Positions 55,257-63,692 of a stretch of 64,000 nt of DNA are shown here, piece by piece (within the stretch, counting starts at the first letter, position 1; every line of letters starts with the position of its first letter). The translations under genes and the position numbers were made by a program. The stretch lies in NCBI GenBank assembly GCA_963705955.1, contig CAVPLH010000006.1, positions 992,001 through 1,056,000 on the forward strand, written 5' to 3'. This DNA is from WHSW01 sp963705955 (GTDB lineage: Bacteria; Actinomycetota; Thermoleophilia; Solirubrobacterales; 70-9). The notes under the pieces are model-generated. The model saw nothing but the letters and a program-made list of their open reading frames with translations. It made no database searches and was not told where the DNA came from.

Positions 55257-55945
55257 TCTCGGAAGCGCTCGGCGGGAGCGCGCAGGAACTCCTCGCGCCG
55301 GCGGAGCAGGTCGACTCGCAGCAGCGTCCCCCAGTGGATCGGGATCGCGAGCCGAGGGCGCATGATCGCCGCCGCCTGGGCCGCCGAACGCGGGTCGAGG
55401 TGGCCCTTGCCCACGCGCGGCCCCCAGCCGGCGATCGGCAGCATCGCCGCGTCGAGTTGACCGGCAAGGTCGACCATGCCGTCGAAGAGGTCGGTGTCGC
55501 CGGCGAAGTAGACCGCGTGGCGGGCGCCGCGAGCCACGTAGCCGATCGCATCGACGGGGGGGCCGATCTTGTAACGCCGGCCGTCGTGGACCGCCTCGGT
55601 CGCGGTCAGCTCCACCTCTCCGACCCGCAGCTTCTCGCCGCTGTCGAGCTCGGTGACCCGCTCGAAGCCGCGCCTCTGAAGCACCTTGGCGCCGCCCGGC
55701 GGGACGACGATCGGCACCCCCCTGCCGATCCGCGACAGCGACGCGAGGTCGAGGTGGTCGTGGTGAAGGTGGGAGACGAGGACCGCGTCGAGGCGTTCCG
55801 TGACATGGGCCTCGGGCTCGGGGGGGTCACGCACGATCACCCCCAGCATCCGGCCGCGCAGCACGGGATCGGTCAGCAGCCGCACACCGTCGAGCTCGAT
55901 CAAGGTCGTCGCGTGCCCGATGTAGCTGATCCTGTCGCTGCTCAT
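55169..55945 (-). CDS. UlaG-like metallo-beta-lactamase-fold hydrolase
   Basis: This is a metal-dependent hydrolase of 258 residues. The ligand motif is LVSHLHHDHLDLASL, preceded by SYIGHATTLIELDG; later ligands are in VYFAGDTDLFDG and AIPIHWGT. Layout and size match the UlaG/L-ascorbate-6-phosphate lactonase and NAPE-PLD-like branch. The specific substrate cannot be told. Its start overlaps the stop of the flippase-like gene by four bases; its tail overlaps the phosphodiesterase gene on the other strand. Confidence 0.88.
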   Translation of the reverse strand: MSSDRISYIGHATTLIELDGVRLLTDPVLRGRMLGVIVRDPPEPEAHVTERLDAVLVSHLHHDHLDLASLSRIGRGVPIVVPPGGAKVLQRRGFERVTELDSGEKLRVGEVELTATEAVHDGRRYKIGPPVDAIGYVARGARHAVYFAGDTDLFDGMVDLAGQLDAAMLPIAGWGPRVGKGHLDPRSAAQAAAIMRPRLAIPIHWGTLLRVDLLRRREEFLRAPAERFRDQLAALAPGVEAAVLDPGDSVELAPRGSA

Positions 55946-57069
55946 CGCGAGGGCGCCGGGGTCTGAGCCCCGCCGGCAGCGACGCGCCGCTTGTGGATCA
56001 GGAATCCGACCAACCCGGCGGGCAGCTGCAGCCAGTAGGCGAAGAGCCGGTAGGCGAACGTTGCGAGCACCGCCTGCCCCGCCCCGACCCCGGCGAGCGC
56101 CAGCGTCGCCGTCAACCCCGCCTCGACGAACCCGAGCCCGCCCGGGGTGACGGGGATCTGGGCGAGCACCTGGGCGGTGCAGAAGGCGAGCAGGACGAGC
56201 GCCGGGCGGGGGGTCGAACCGACCGCGGCCAGCGCCGCGAGCAGGGTCGCGTAGTCGAACGCCCAACGCCCGACCGTCGCGACCACGGCCTGCTTCCAGT
56301 TCGGCCCCAGGGTTCCGATCAGCTTGTCGCGCTCGCGGCGCAGGCGTTGCGGCAAGCGCTGCAACGGCTCGGCACCGCGGCGGACGCGGTTGCGGAGCCT
56401 CTGTGCGGCCCTGCCGACGACCTCGAGCGGGCGATCGAAGGCGAGCACCGCGACCGCGGCCGCACAGAGGACGGCGAAGACGGCGACGCCGATCAGGGTC
56501 GCGTCGACGAGGTTGCGGTTCACCGAACCGCCAAGCAGCGCCGGGAGGGCGAGCACCGGGAGGGCGAGGACGACCGCGAAGGTGAGCAGGTTGACCGCGG
56601 TTATGCCGGCCACCGTCCGCCCCCGCTCGAGCCCCGACTCGACGAGCATCCGGTACTGCAGCGCCGCGCCGACCGCGCCTCCCGCCGGAGCGATCTTGCC
56701 GAGCGCATTGCCGGCGAGCTGTGACTCGATCACGTCCGGCCACCTGGCACGGTGAAGCGCCATCCGCTGCAGCGCCCAGAGACAGGCGAGGCCGGCGGCC
56801 TGGAGGACGCCCATCGCCGGAAACCAGATCAGGTCGATGCGTCGCAGGTCGCGCCACGACCCGAGCACGTCGAGCAGGCTCGGGGCGACCAGGTAGAGCG
56901 AGACCCCGGTGACCGCGAGCCAGAAGACGGTCCGCCGCAGGCTCGGCGCCGAGCGAGCCGACTCGGCCTCGCCGCGCTCGATCTCGAGCTCGGCGTCCGC
57001 GTGCTCCGAGATCGCCTCCTCGACCCGGTCGCCGAGCGATCCGCGGCGGGTTGCGGTCGGCGAGCTCAC
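55942..57069 (-). CDS. UPF0104 / lysylphosphatidylglycerol-synthase-type membrane protein
   Basis: This polytopic protein of 375 residues belongs to the family of MprF flippase domains and related proteins (UPF0104/AglD). About eight hydrophobic segments are visible. Family elements are GNALGKIAPAGGAVGAALQYR near the first helices and AQVLAQIPVTPGGLGFVEAG toward the end, with YRLFAYWLQLPAG closing. No lysine-transferase domain is attached, so it is not MprF itself; lipid flipping is inferred. I choose the GTG at 57069. It is cotranscribed with the UlaG-like gene. Confidence 0.85.
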   Translation of the reverse strand: MSSPTATRRGSLGDRVEEAISEHADAELEIERGEAESARSAPSLRRTVFWLAVTGVSLYLVAPSLLDVLGSWRDLRRIDLIWFPAMGVLQAAGLACLWALQRMALHRARWPDVIESQLAGNALGKIAPAGGAVGAALQYRMLVESGLERGRTVAGITAVNLLTFAVVLALPVLALPALLGGSVNRNLVDATLIGVAVFAVLCAAAVAVLAFDRPLEVVGRAAQRLRNRVRRGAEPLQRLPQRLRRERDKLIGTLGPNWKQAVVATVGRWAFDYATLLAALAAVGSTPRPALVLLAFCTAQVLAQIPVTPGGLGFVEAGLTATLALAGVGAGQAVLATFAYRLFAYWLQLPAGLVGFLIHKRRVAAGGAQTPAPSR

Positions 57070-57184
57070 GCGAACCGGATCGGCGGCGCGGTGGCGATCC
57101 CCGGCCCGGCCCCGCCGAGGGCGACGGCGGGGGCGTGGCTGGCGCAGGCGTCGGTCACGTCGCAAGAATAGGCTCCGCCCCCGG

Positions 57185-58224
57185 ATGAGCAAGGGGCTGA
57201 AGCTCGGCTACAACACCGGGTACTGGTCCGCCGGCCCCCCGGCCGGCGTCGTCGAGGCGATCGCCGAGGCCGACCGCCTCGGGCTCGACTCGATCTGGGC
57301 CGCGGAGGCGTACGGCTCCGACTGCCTCACCCCGCTCGCCTGGTGGGGTGCGCGGACCGAGAACGTGCGGCTCGGGACCGGGATCATGCAGATGTCGGCC
57401 CGCCAGCCGGCGGCGGCGGCGATGGCGGCGATGACGCTCGACCACCTGTCGGGCGGTCGGGTGATCCTCGGTATCGGCGTCTCCGGGCCGCAGGTCGTCG
57501 AGGGCTGGTACGGGATGCCGTTCGCGAAGCCGCTCGCACGGACGCGCGAGTACATCGGCATCCTGCGCGACGTCTGGGCGCGCCGGGGACCGCTGACCGC
57601 CGACGGCCCGCACTACCCGCTGCCGATCGAAGGCGGCACCGGCCTCGGCAAGCCGCTGAAGTCGTCGATCCACCCGCTGCGCGAGGAGATCCCGATCTTC
57701 CTCGCCGCCGAGGGCCCGAAGAACATCGCCCTGGGGGCCGAGCTCTGCGACGGCTGGATGGCGATGCTGCTCTCGCCCCACCATCAGGACCTCTACCGCG
57801 ACGCGCTCGCCGAGGGGTTCGCCCGCCCCGGCGCCCGGCGCACGGCCGAGGACTTCGAGGTCGCCGCGACCGTGCCGATGCTGATCGCCGACGACGTCGA
57901 GGCCGCAGCGGACGCCCTGCGCCACTACTACGCGCTCTACTTCGGCGGCATGGGCGCCAAGGGCAAGAACTTTCACGCCGACGTGCCGATCCGGATGGGC
58001 TACGGCGACATGGTCGAGACGGTCCAGGACCTCTACCTCGACGGCAAGAAGCAGGAGGCGGCCGCGGCGATCCCGTTCGAGCTCATCGACCAGATGTCGC
58101 TGATCGGGCCGCCGACAAGATCCGCCACGACCTCGAGGCGTGGCGCGACTCGTTCGTGACCACGCTGCTGATCGGCGGCGACGTCGCCACCGTGCGCGCG
58201 GCCGCCGACCTGGTGATCGGCTGA
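57185..58224 (+). CDS. F420-dependent LLM-class oxidoreductase (one frameshift)
   Basis: This luciferase-like TIM-barrel enzyme probably uses coenzyme F420. Marks are LKLGYNTGYW, DSIWAAEAYGSD, RLGTGIMQMSARQPAAAAMAAM and GVSGPQVVEGWYG, then PIFLAAEGPKNIALG. The C-terminal 35 residues, DKIRHDLEAWRDSFVTTLLIGGD after joining, lie in another frame; one missing base near 58112 explains this. The joined size is about 346 residues. The substrate is unknown; the gene is alone, divergent from the flippase-like gene. Confidence 0.88.
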
Positions 58225-58248
58225 TCCGACCGCCGGGTGCCCGGCTAG

Positions 58249-58518
58249 TTAAGCCTGCCGGATGCGGCTGCTCTGGGCGTAGGAGCCGAGGTCGATCAGG
58301 AACGCGAGCCCGACGATGAACCACTCGAACCCGTAGACGCGGTTCTCCGAGCCCCACATCAGCGCGTAGGCGAGCGTCGTCCAGGGGAGCAGGAAGAAGC
58401 CGAGGAAGGGGACGAACCAGCTGTCGAACGCGCGACTGAGCAGATCGCTGAAGATCCAGATGAAGAACAGCGCCAGCCGCGGCGAGAGGAGCGCGACGAG
58501 GACTACGAGGCAACCCAT
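58249..58518 (-). CDS. Small conserved membrane protein
   Basis: This encodes 89 residues with three hydrophobic segments (GCLVVLVALLSPRLALFFIWIF, FVPFLGFFLLPWTTLAYAL and FIVGLAFLIDLGSYA). The pattern of charged turns, SDLLSRAFDSW and GSENRVYGFEW, is one I recognise as a conserved actinobacterial family without known function. It is intact and follows the TPP-enzyme remnant after 30 bases. Confidence 0.7.
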   Translation of the reverse strand: MGCLVVLVALLSPRLALFFIWIFSDLLSRAFDSWFVPFLGFFLLPWTTLAYALMWGSENRVYGFEWFIVGLAFLIDLGSYAQSSRIRQA

Positions 58519-58548
58519 CGCGCAGCTATCCGGTCAGGGCCCTGGAGC

Positions 58549-59165
58549 TCAGACCAGGTCGGGGTCCGTGATCGCCTCGACCATCGCGGGGGTGGGCGAG
58601 CGCTGGCGATCGCGTCGTCGAGCCTCGCGGGGTCGGTGACCCGCTCGCCGTGGGCGCCGCAGTTGGTCGCGTAATCGGCGAAGTTGGGGTTGTGGAGCTG
58701 CGTCTGCCAGACCTCCCACTCCCCCGCGCGCTGCTCCTTCGAGATTCGAGCTGGCTTGTTGAGCATGGGGTTCATCTCGTGCTTGACCGCGGTGGTCAGC
58801 TCCGCCATGTACTGGGCAAAGCCGCCGTCGCCGGTCACGGCGACGATCGGGCTCGGCCGTCGGTTGCCGCCCAGGCACCGATCGCGGCCGGGTAGACCCG
58901 ATCGAGCCCAGATAGCCGGACATCAGCACCCTCTGGGTGCCGAGCACTGAAGTAGCGGCCGAACGAGTAGGCGTGGTTGCCGACGTCGACAGGCGATCAC
59001 CGCGTCGTCGGGGATCTGGCGGTTCATCGCCGCCATCACCGCCGCCGACGCGATCCCGCTGCCGCGATCGTCGCGCTCGCGGCTCGCCTTCTCGCTGCGC
59101 CAGATCGACCAGCGCTCGACCAGCTGCGAGCGCTGGTCCTCGGTCTGAAGCGCTTCGGATGCCGA
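58549..59165 (-). pseudogene. C-terminal third of a TPP-dependent enzyme (PoxB/acetolactate synthase-like), heavily frameshifted
   Basis: In changing frames the minus strand encodes LVERWSIWRSEK, NRQIPDDAVIA, VLMSGYLGSIG, VTGDGGFAQYMAELTTAVKHEM, ISKEQRAGEWEVWQTQL and the ending ITDPDLV. The GDGGF with a downstream Asn is the TPP-binding motif of the pyruvate oxidase/acetolactate synthase family. The segment expected after HEMN is garbled and shortened. The N-terminal two thirds are absent; the sequence instead joins the upstream hypothetical gene near 59165. It is either a truncated pseudogene or a poor-quality, chimeric stretch of assembly. Confidence 0.75.
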
Positions 59166-59869
59166 ATTCGGCCCTGCAGCGCTCGGCAGAAGTCGAGCGC
59201 TGCGGCTGTCTGGTCCTCGGCCCGGAGCAGCTCTGCGTAGCCGAGCTCGGCCCCGGCGAAGCCGGTCGCGTTCCAGAGCTCGCCGGCGACGTCGTCGCGC
59301 CACGGGCCGACGTAGATGTAGGGCTCGCGGTGGTCCGCGTCGCCCGGCGAGAAGCCGTAGTTCGCCCTCCGCCCGGTCGCCTCGTCGCCGGCCTCGATCG
59401 CGAGGTCGAAGTGCTCGGGCCAGAGCAGCGCCGAACTCGGGTCCGCCCCCTGGGCGGCCTCGGCGCGCAACCGCTCCAGCACGGTGTGCCCGAGCGCGTA
59501 CCAGGCGCCGAGCGCGACCGCCGACGCGTCGTCGATCTCGAGCGGCGCGTCGTCGAGCGCCGCGCCGCTCGGAAGCAATTCGGCGACCAGCGCCGCAGCG
59601 TCGGCGAGCGAGGTGAGCCGAATCCGGCTCTCGTCCTCGCCGCGGCGGTAGACGAGCGCCGCGCCCTCGACCCGGACCTGGCGGCGCAGCCCGCCGAACT
59701 CGAACTCGGGCGTCCCGAAGCCGCCGAACGTCGCCCGCAGCGAGATCTCGTTCTCGGGCTTGCGGGCCGGGGCGACGATCCGCTCGGCGACCCGGTGGAG
59801 CGCGAGCCGCGCGGTCTCGAAGTTCGAAGGCAGCGGGGCGAGCGGGCGGTCCGCGGAATCTGGAGGCAT
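59036..59869 (-). CDS. Conserved hypothetical protein, 3' end probably replaced
   Basis: This encodes a soluble alpha+beta protein. Distinctive stretches are RLALHRVAERIVAPARK, LRATFGGFGTPEFEFGG, AVALGAWYALGHTVLERL, LLWPEHFDLAIEAGDEATG and YIYVGPWRDDVAGELWNATGF, which I recognise from actinobacterial proteins of unknown function. Similarity stops near DQTAAALDF (59190); the frame then runs on through sequence that, in another frame, encodes a TPP enzyme. The last 45 codons are therefore probably not native. It is divergent from the antiporter gene. Confidence 0.7.
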   Translation of the reverse strand: MPPDSADRPLAPLPSNFETARLALHRVAERIVAPARKPENEISLRATFGGFGTPEFEFGGLRRQVRVEGAALVYRRGEDESRIRLTSLADAAALVAELLPSGAALDDAPLEIDDASAVALGAWYALGHTVLERLRAEAAQGADPSSALLWPEHFDLAIEAGDEATGRRANYGFSPGDADHREPYIYVGPWRDDVAGELWNATGFAGAELGYAELLRAEDQTAAALDFCRALQGRIRHPKRFRPRTSARSWSSAGRSGAARRRAASATIAAAGSRRRR

Positions 59870-59897
59870 GTTCCTGCGTCCCGCGATCGCCCCGGCC

Positions 59898-59921
59898 GTT
59901 ACACGTCGTGGCGCGTGTAAC
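59898..59921. promoter_or_regulatory. Perfect inverted repeat upstream of the antiporter gene
   Basis: GTTACACG and CGTGTAAC form perfect eight-base arms around an eight-base spacer, in the divergent region between the hypothetical gene and the antiporter. The size and symmetry suit a TetR- or GntR-type operator. It covers the GTG at 59908, which favours the ATG at 59953 as the antiporter start. Confidence 0.6.
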
Positions 59922-59952
59922 GAAACCGGATCCCGCCGGACTCCGGCGCCAG

Positions 59953-61191
59953 ATGCCCGAGCCCGGCTTCACCAATCTGCTGATCATCGTCGCGCTCGGA
60001 TTCGCCGCGCCGTTCGTGCTCGGGCTCGCCCCGGGCCTGCGGCTGCCCGCGGTGGTACTCGAGATCCTCGCCGGGATCGTCGTCGGCCCGTCGGGCCTCG
60101 GCTGGGTCGAGGTCGACCAGACGGTCGAGATCGTGGCCTTGCTCGGGCTCGCCTTCCTGCTCTTCCTCGCCGGGCTCGAGATCGACTTCGACCGCCTCCG
60201 CGGGAGGCTGCTGCGGCTCGCGGGGCTCGGCTACGCGATCTCTTTCCTGCTCGCGATCGTCGTCGCGCTCGGCCTCAAGGCCGCCGGCCTGGTCGAGACC
60301 CCGCTGCTCGTCGCGATCATCCTCTGCGCGACGTCGCTCGGGGTGATCATCCCGGTGCTCAAGGACGCGAACCAGGTCTCGACCAAGTTCGGCCAGCTCG
60401 TGCTCGCCGCCGGCTCGATCGCCGACTTCGGCGCGATCATCCTGCTCTCGCTGTTCTTCTCCGGCGAGGGCGGGATCGGCGCGACGCTGATCCTGATCAT
60501 CGGCCTGATCCTGCTCGCCGGCGTGATCTTCCTCGCCACCCGCGCGGCCGAGCACTCGGGACGGATCTCGGCCGACCTGCTGCGGCTTCAGAACACGACC
60601 GCCCAGATCCGGGTCCGCGGGGCGATCGTGCTGTTGGTCGGCTTCGCCGCGGCCGCGCAGTCGCTGGGGCTCGAGGTGATCCTCGGCACGTTCATCGCCG
60701 GCGCCCTGCTGCGGCTCAGCGATCGCGACGAGGCGATGACCCACCCCGACTTCCGCCCCAAGCTGACCGCGATCGGGTTCGGCGTCTTCATCCCGGTCTT
60801 CTTCGTGACCAGCGGCGTGCGGTTCGACCTCGACGCGCTGTTCGCCGACACCTCGACCCTGATCATGGTCCCGATCTTCCTCGCGGCGCTGCTCGTCGTC
60901 CGCGGCCTGCCGGCGCTGCTCTACCGCGGCTATCTGAACCGCAACCAGGTCCGGGTAGCGGCGCTCTTCCAGGCGACGTCGCTGCCGTTCATCGTCGCCG
61001 CAACCGCGATCGGCGTCGACCTCGGCCTCGTCGACGAGGCGGAGAGCGCGGCACTGATCGCGGCGGGCCTGCTCTCGGTGATGGTCTTCCCGCTCGCCGG
61101 AGTGACCATGCTGCGCCGCGAGTCGCCCCCCGCCCCGGACGCCGAGGGCGAAAGCCCCTCCGCGGTCGAGGAACCGCAACTCGCGATGTAA
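59953..61191 (+). CDS. Kef-type cation:proton antiporter (CPA2), membrane domain only
   Basis: This sodium or potassium/proton antiporter has about 12 membrane helices in 412 residues. CPA2 features are PAVVLEILAGIVVGPSGLG, LLGLAFLLFLAGLEIDFD, ATSLGVIIPVLKD and GSIADFGAIILLSLFF with the transport Asp, plus FIPVFFVTSGVRFDLD. It lacks the TrkA-N regulatory domain of KefB/KefC. I prefer ATG 59953 over GTG 59908 because homology begins at FTNLLIIVALG and a palindrome covers the earlier start. Confidence 0.9.
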   Translation: MPEPGFTNLLIIVALGFAAPFVLGLAPGLRLPAVVLEILAGIVVGPSGLGWVEVDQTVEIVALLGLAFLLFLAGLEIDFDRLRGRLLRLAGLGYAISFLLAIVVALGLKAAGLVETPLLVAIILCATSLGVIIPVLKDANQVSTKFGQLVLAAGSIADFGAIILLSLFFSGEGGIGATLILIIGLILLAGVIFLATRAAEHSGRISADLLRLQNTTAQIRVRGAIVLLVGFAAAAQSLGLEVILGTFIAGALLRLSDRDEAMTHPDFRPKLTAIGFGVFIPVFFVTSGVRFDLDALFADTSTLIMVPIFLAALLVVRGLPALLYRGYLNRNQVRVAALFQATSLPFIVAATAIGVDLGLVDEAESAALIAAGLLSVMVFPLAGVTMLRRESPPAPDAEGESPSAVEEPQLAM

Positions 61192-61241
61192 CACCGACAG
61201 CGACCGGCTGGTCGGGACCGACGCGCCGTACGGGTCCGCCG

Positions 61242-61261
61242 GGCCCGGTGCGTGCCGGGCC
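61242..61261. terminator. Hairpin between converging antiporter and aroE genes
   Basis: GGCCCGG and CCGGGCC pair around a six-base loop in the 78-base convergent spacer. No U-tract is present. It is well placed to separate the two transcripts. Confidence 0.45.
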
Positions 61262-61269
61262 GGCGCGGC

Positions 61270-62085
61270 TCAGCCGGCCGCGTCGCGGGCGGCGCGTCGC
61301 ATCGTCTCGAGCGACGGCTCGGCGCCGGTCCAGATCCGCAGCGAGGCGGCTCCCTGGCAGACCAGGACCTCGAGCCCGTCGACGACGCGCGCGCCGCGCT
61401 CGCGCGCCGTTGCGACGAGTGCGGTTTCGTAGCCCCCGTAGACGAGGTCGACGACGACGTGCCGAGCGCCGATCGACTCGGCGTCGAGCGGGAACGCCGC
61501 GATGTCGGCGGGCTGCGGAGGGCGTTCGCTCGCCTGCCCGAGGCCGAGCGTCGTAGCGTTCACGAGCAGGTCGAACTCCGCCGGACTCTCGGTGACACCG
61601 ACCCCGAGCTCGGCGGCGAGTGCCTCGGCCTTCGCGGGGGTGCGGTTCCAGATCTCGACCTCGGCGCCCGCGTTGCGCAGCCCCCACGCGGAGGCGCGCG
61701 CGGAACCCCCGGCGCCGAGGACGAGCGCCCGCATCCTCCGTACGGGGCGGGGCAGCGCGGCGATCACCCCGGCCGCGTCGGTGTTCTCGGCCTCGATCCC
61801 CGCCTCGCTGAAGCTGAGCGTGTTCGCAGCGCCGATCTCGTGCGCGGCCGCCGAGGCGCGGTCGGCGACCGCGAGCGCCGCGAGCTTGTGGGGGACGGTC
61901 ACGTTGACGCCGGCGAAGCCCTCGCCCGGCAGCGACCGCACCAGCCCGTCGAAGCCCTCGGGCGCGACCTCGATCGCCACGTAGGACCACTCGCCGGCGA
62001 GCCCGAGCTCGGCGAGCGCCGCGTTGTGCATCGCCGGAGACCGCGAGTGCGAGACGGGCTGTCCGAGGACGGCGAGGCGTGGCAT
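61270..62085 (-). CDS. aroE: Shikimate dehydrogenase
   Basis: This NADPH-dependent enzyme reduces 3-dehydroshikimate to shikimate. Substrate motifs are GQPVSHSRSPAMHNAAL and GVNVTVPHKLAAL (catalytic Lys), with ENTDAAGV. The cofactor motif is VLGAGGSARASAWGL followed by WNRTPAKAEAL. The 271-residue size is typical. It belongs to the same pathway as aroC, aroKB and aroQ about 9 kb away, and follows mltG. Confidence 0.95.
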   Translation of the reverse strand: MPRLAVLGQPVSHSRSPAMHNAALAELGLAGEWSYVAIEVAPEGFDGLVRSLPGEGFAGVNVTVPHKLAALAVADRASAAAHEIGAANTLSFSEAGIEAENTDAAGVIAALPRPVRRMRALVLGAGGSARASAWGLRNAGAEVEIWNRTPAKAEALAAELGVGVTESPAEFDLLVNATTLGLGQASERPPQPADIAAFPLDAESIGARHVVVDLVYGGYETALVATARERGARVVDGLEVLVCQGAASLRIWTGAEPSLETMRRAARDAAG

Positions 62086-62133
62086 GGAGGGCGATGCTAC
62101 GCGGGAGCGGGTCGGGCGGAAACCGCTGCCGAT

Positions 62134-63273
62134 CTAGCAGTCGGTCGGCGAGCCGCCCTGCGCCTCGAGCGCCTGCTGGTAGGCGCTCGAGGCGCGATCG
62201 AACTCGGCCTTGGTCTTCGTGAACACGTGCTCGCCGCAGGTCCCGGGCTTGATCACGTAGTAGAAGTAGTCGGTCTTCGCGGGGTTGGCGGCGGCGTCGA
62301 TCGAGTCGAGGCCGGGGTTGCCGATCGGCGTCGGCGGCAGGCCCGGATGGGTACGGGTGTTGTAGGGAGTGTTCTCCAGCAACCGGCTCTCGAGCAGCGG
62401 CTCGGTGTAGTTCTGGTCCTCGTAGCGGATCGTCGCGTCGATCCCCAGCGGGTTGTCGGCGGCGAGGCGGTTGTAGATCACGCTCGCGACCAGCGGGCGC
62501 TCCTTCGGCACCTGCACCTCGCGCTCGATCATCGACGCAATCTTCAGCACGTCGTATGTGTTCAGGTTCTTCGACTTCGCGTAGGACATGTCGACCCCGG
62601 CCAGGTTGTCCTCGAACGCCTGAAGCTGGCGCTCGATCAGGTCGTGGACGGTCGCGTGCTTCGGAAGCTCGTAGGTCGCCGGGAACAGGAAGCCCTCGAG
62701 GTTGGGCGGGTTCCCGGCGCCGTACTTGGACGGATCGAAGCCCTTGAATCGCCGGGTCGCTTTCTCGTAGTCGCCCTTGATCCCGGCTTTCTTCGCCAGC
62801 TCGGCGATCTGGTGGCGATCGAGCCCTTCCGGGATCGTGAGGTCCTTGGTCTGCACGGGCTTCGGCTTCGGGGCCGGCGCATGCGGGCCCCCGTCGAGCG
62901 CGCCGATCACCTTGCTGACCCCGAAGGCAAGCAACGCGAGAACCGCGATCACGATCAGCGCGCCGACGACCCGCCGGGCGAGCATCGGCTCGGGGCCGCG
63001 GCGGCGCGGCGGGCGCGGCGGGGTCCCCGCCGGTGCCGCGGGCTCGGGCGTCGACGGTGGTGGAACGGCCGTCGACGTCGCCGTCGCGACGGAGTCGTCC
63101 GCGTCCGCGGTCTGCTCCCCGGTCTCCGGGGCGCCGGCAGCGCCGGCCTTGACCTTCTCGCCCAGCGATCCCTGTCGTTCGCGCCGCCTCGCCTCGCGCT
63201 CGGCCCGACGGCGCTCGCGCTCGACCGCCTCCTGGTCCTGGGAGAACGGGTCGTGCCAGTCGGCGCCCGGCAC
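62134..63273 (-). CDS. mltG: Endolytic murein transglycosylase MltG
   Basis: This membrane-anchored enzyme cuts nascent peptidoglycan strands. The cytoplasmic N-terminus (residues 1-100) is long, charged and Pro-rich, as in other actinobacteria. One membrane helix (VVGALIVIAVLALLAFGV) leads to the LysM-like subdomain (LTIPEGLDRHQIAELAKKAG) and the YceG catalytic domain with Glu in IASMIEREVQ and SVIYNRLAADNPL, and HPGLPPTPIGNPGLDSI. The GTG start directly follows the ruvX stop with no spacing, so the pair is coupled. Confidence 0.94.
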   Translation of the reverse strand: MPGADWHDPFSQDQEAVERERRRAEREARRRERQGSLGEKVKAGAAGAPETGEQTADADDSVATATSTAVPPPSTPEPAAPAGTPPRPPRRRGPEPMLARRVVGALIVIAVLALLAFGVSKVIGALDGGPHAPAPKPKPVQTKDLTIPEGLDRHQIAELAKKAGIKGDYEKATRRFKGFDPSKYGAGNPPNLEGFLFPATYELPKHATVHDLIERQLQAFEDNLAGVDMSYAKSKNLNTYDVLKIASMIEREVQVPKERPLVASVIYNRLAADNPLGIDATIRYEDQNYTEPLLESRLLENTPYNTRTHPGLPPTPIGNPGLDSIDAAANPAKTDYFYYVIKPGTCGEHVFTKTKAEFDRASSAYQQALEAQGGSPTDC

Positions 63274-63678
63274 CTAGGCGGTCCCCTCGCCCGGCGTCTG
63301 GGCACGGCTCTGCAGGTAGGACTCGAGCAGGTGGGCCGCCGCGAGCGCGTCGGGCGGGGCGCTGGCGCCCGCGCGGGCGGAATCGGCCGCCATCCGCGTC
63401 GTCAGCCGCTCGTCGTAGGTCTCGACCTCGATCTCGGTCGCCGCCGCGAGCTCGGCGGCGAACTCGCGCGCAGCGACGGCCTGGTCGCGCTCGACCCCGT
63501 CGAGGGAGACCGGAAGCCCGACGACGATCAACTCGGCCTGCTCGCGGGCGGCGACCCGGGCGACCTCGGCTACGGCGGGGGGCGAGATCACGTCGAGCGG
63601 GCGAACGATCGTCCCGCTCGGATCGCAGATCGCCACGCCCGCGCGCACACCCCCGTGATCGATCGCCAGCACACGCAT
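63274..63678 (-). CDS. ruvX: Putative pre-16S rRNA nuclease / Holliday junction resolvase RuvX
   Basis: This RNase H-fold nuclease (YqgF family) has 134 residues. The first acidic residue is in VLAIDHGGVRAGVAI, followed by VVGLPVSLDG and ETYDERLTTRMA, ending with the Asp in SAPPDALAAAHLLESYL. YqgF proteins process 16S rRNA ends in Escherichia coli, and similar proteins resolve junctions. The alaS-ruvX-mltG-aroE order is the actinobacterial standard. Confidence 0.94.
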   Translation of the reverse strand: MRVLAIDHGGVRAGVAICDPSGTIVRPLDVISPPAVAEVARVAAREQAELIVVGLPVSLDGVERDQAVAAREFAAELAAATEIEVETYDERLTTRMAADSARAGASAPPDALAAAHLLESYLQSRAQTPGEGTA

Positions 63679-63692
63679 CCGTCGCGCAGAGA

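Noticed and set aside
59164..59169. EcoRI site at the suspected chimeric junction, as a cloning scar
   Set aside because: Other GAATTC sites occur in ordinary genes (near 3467 and 4303), so the site alone is not evidence.
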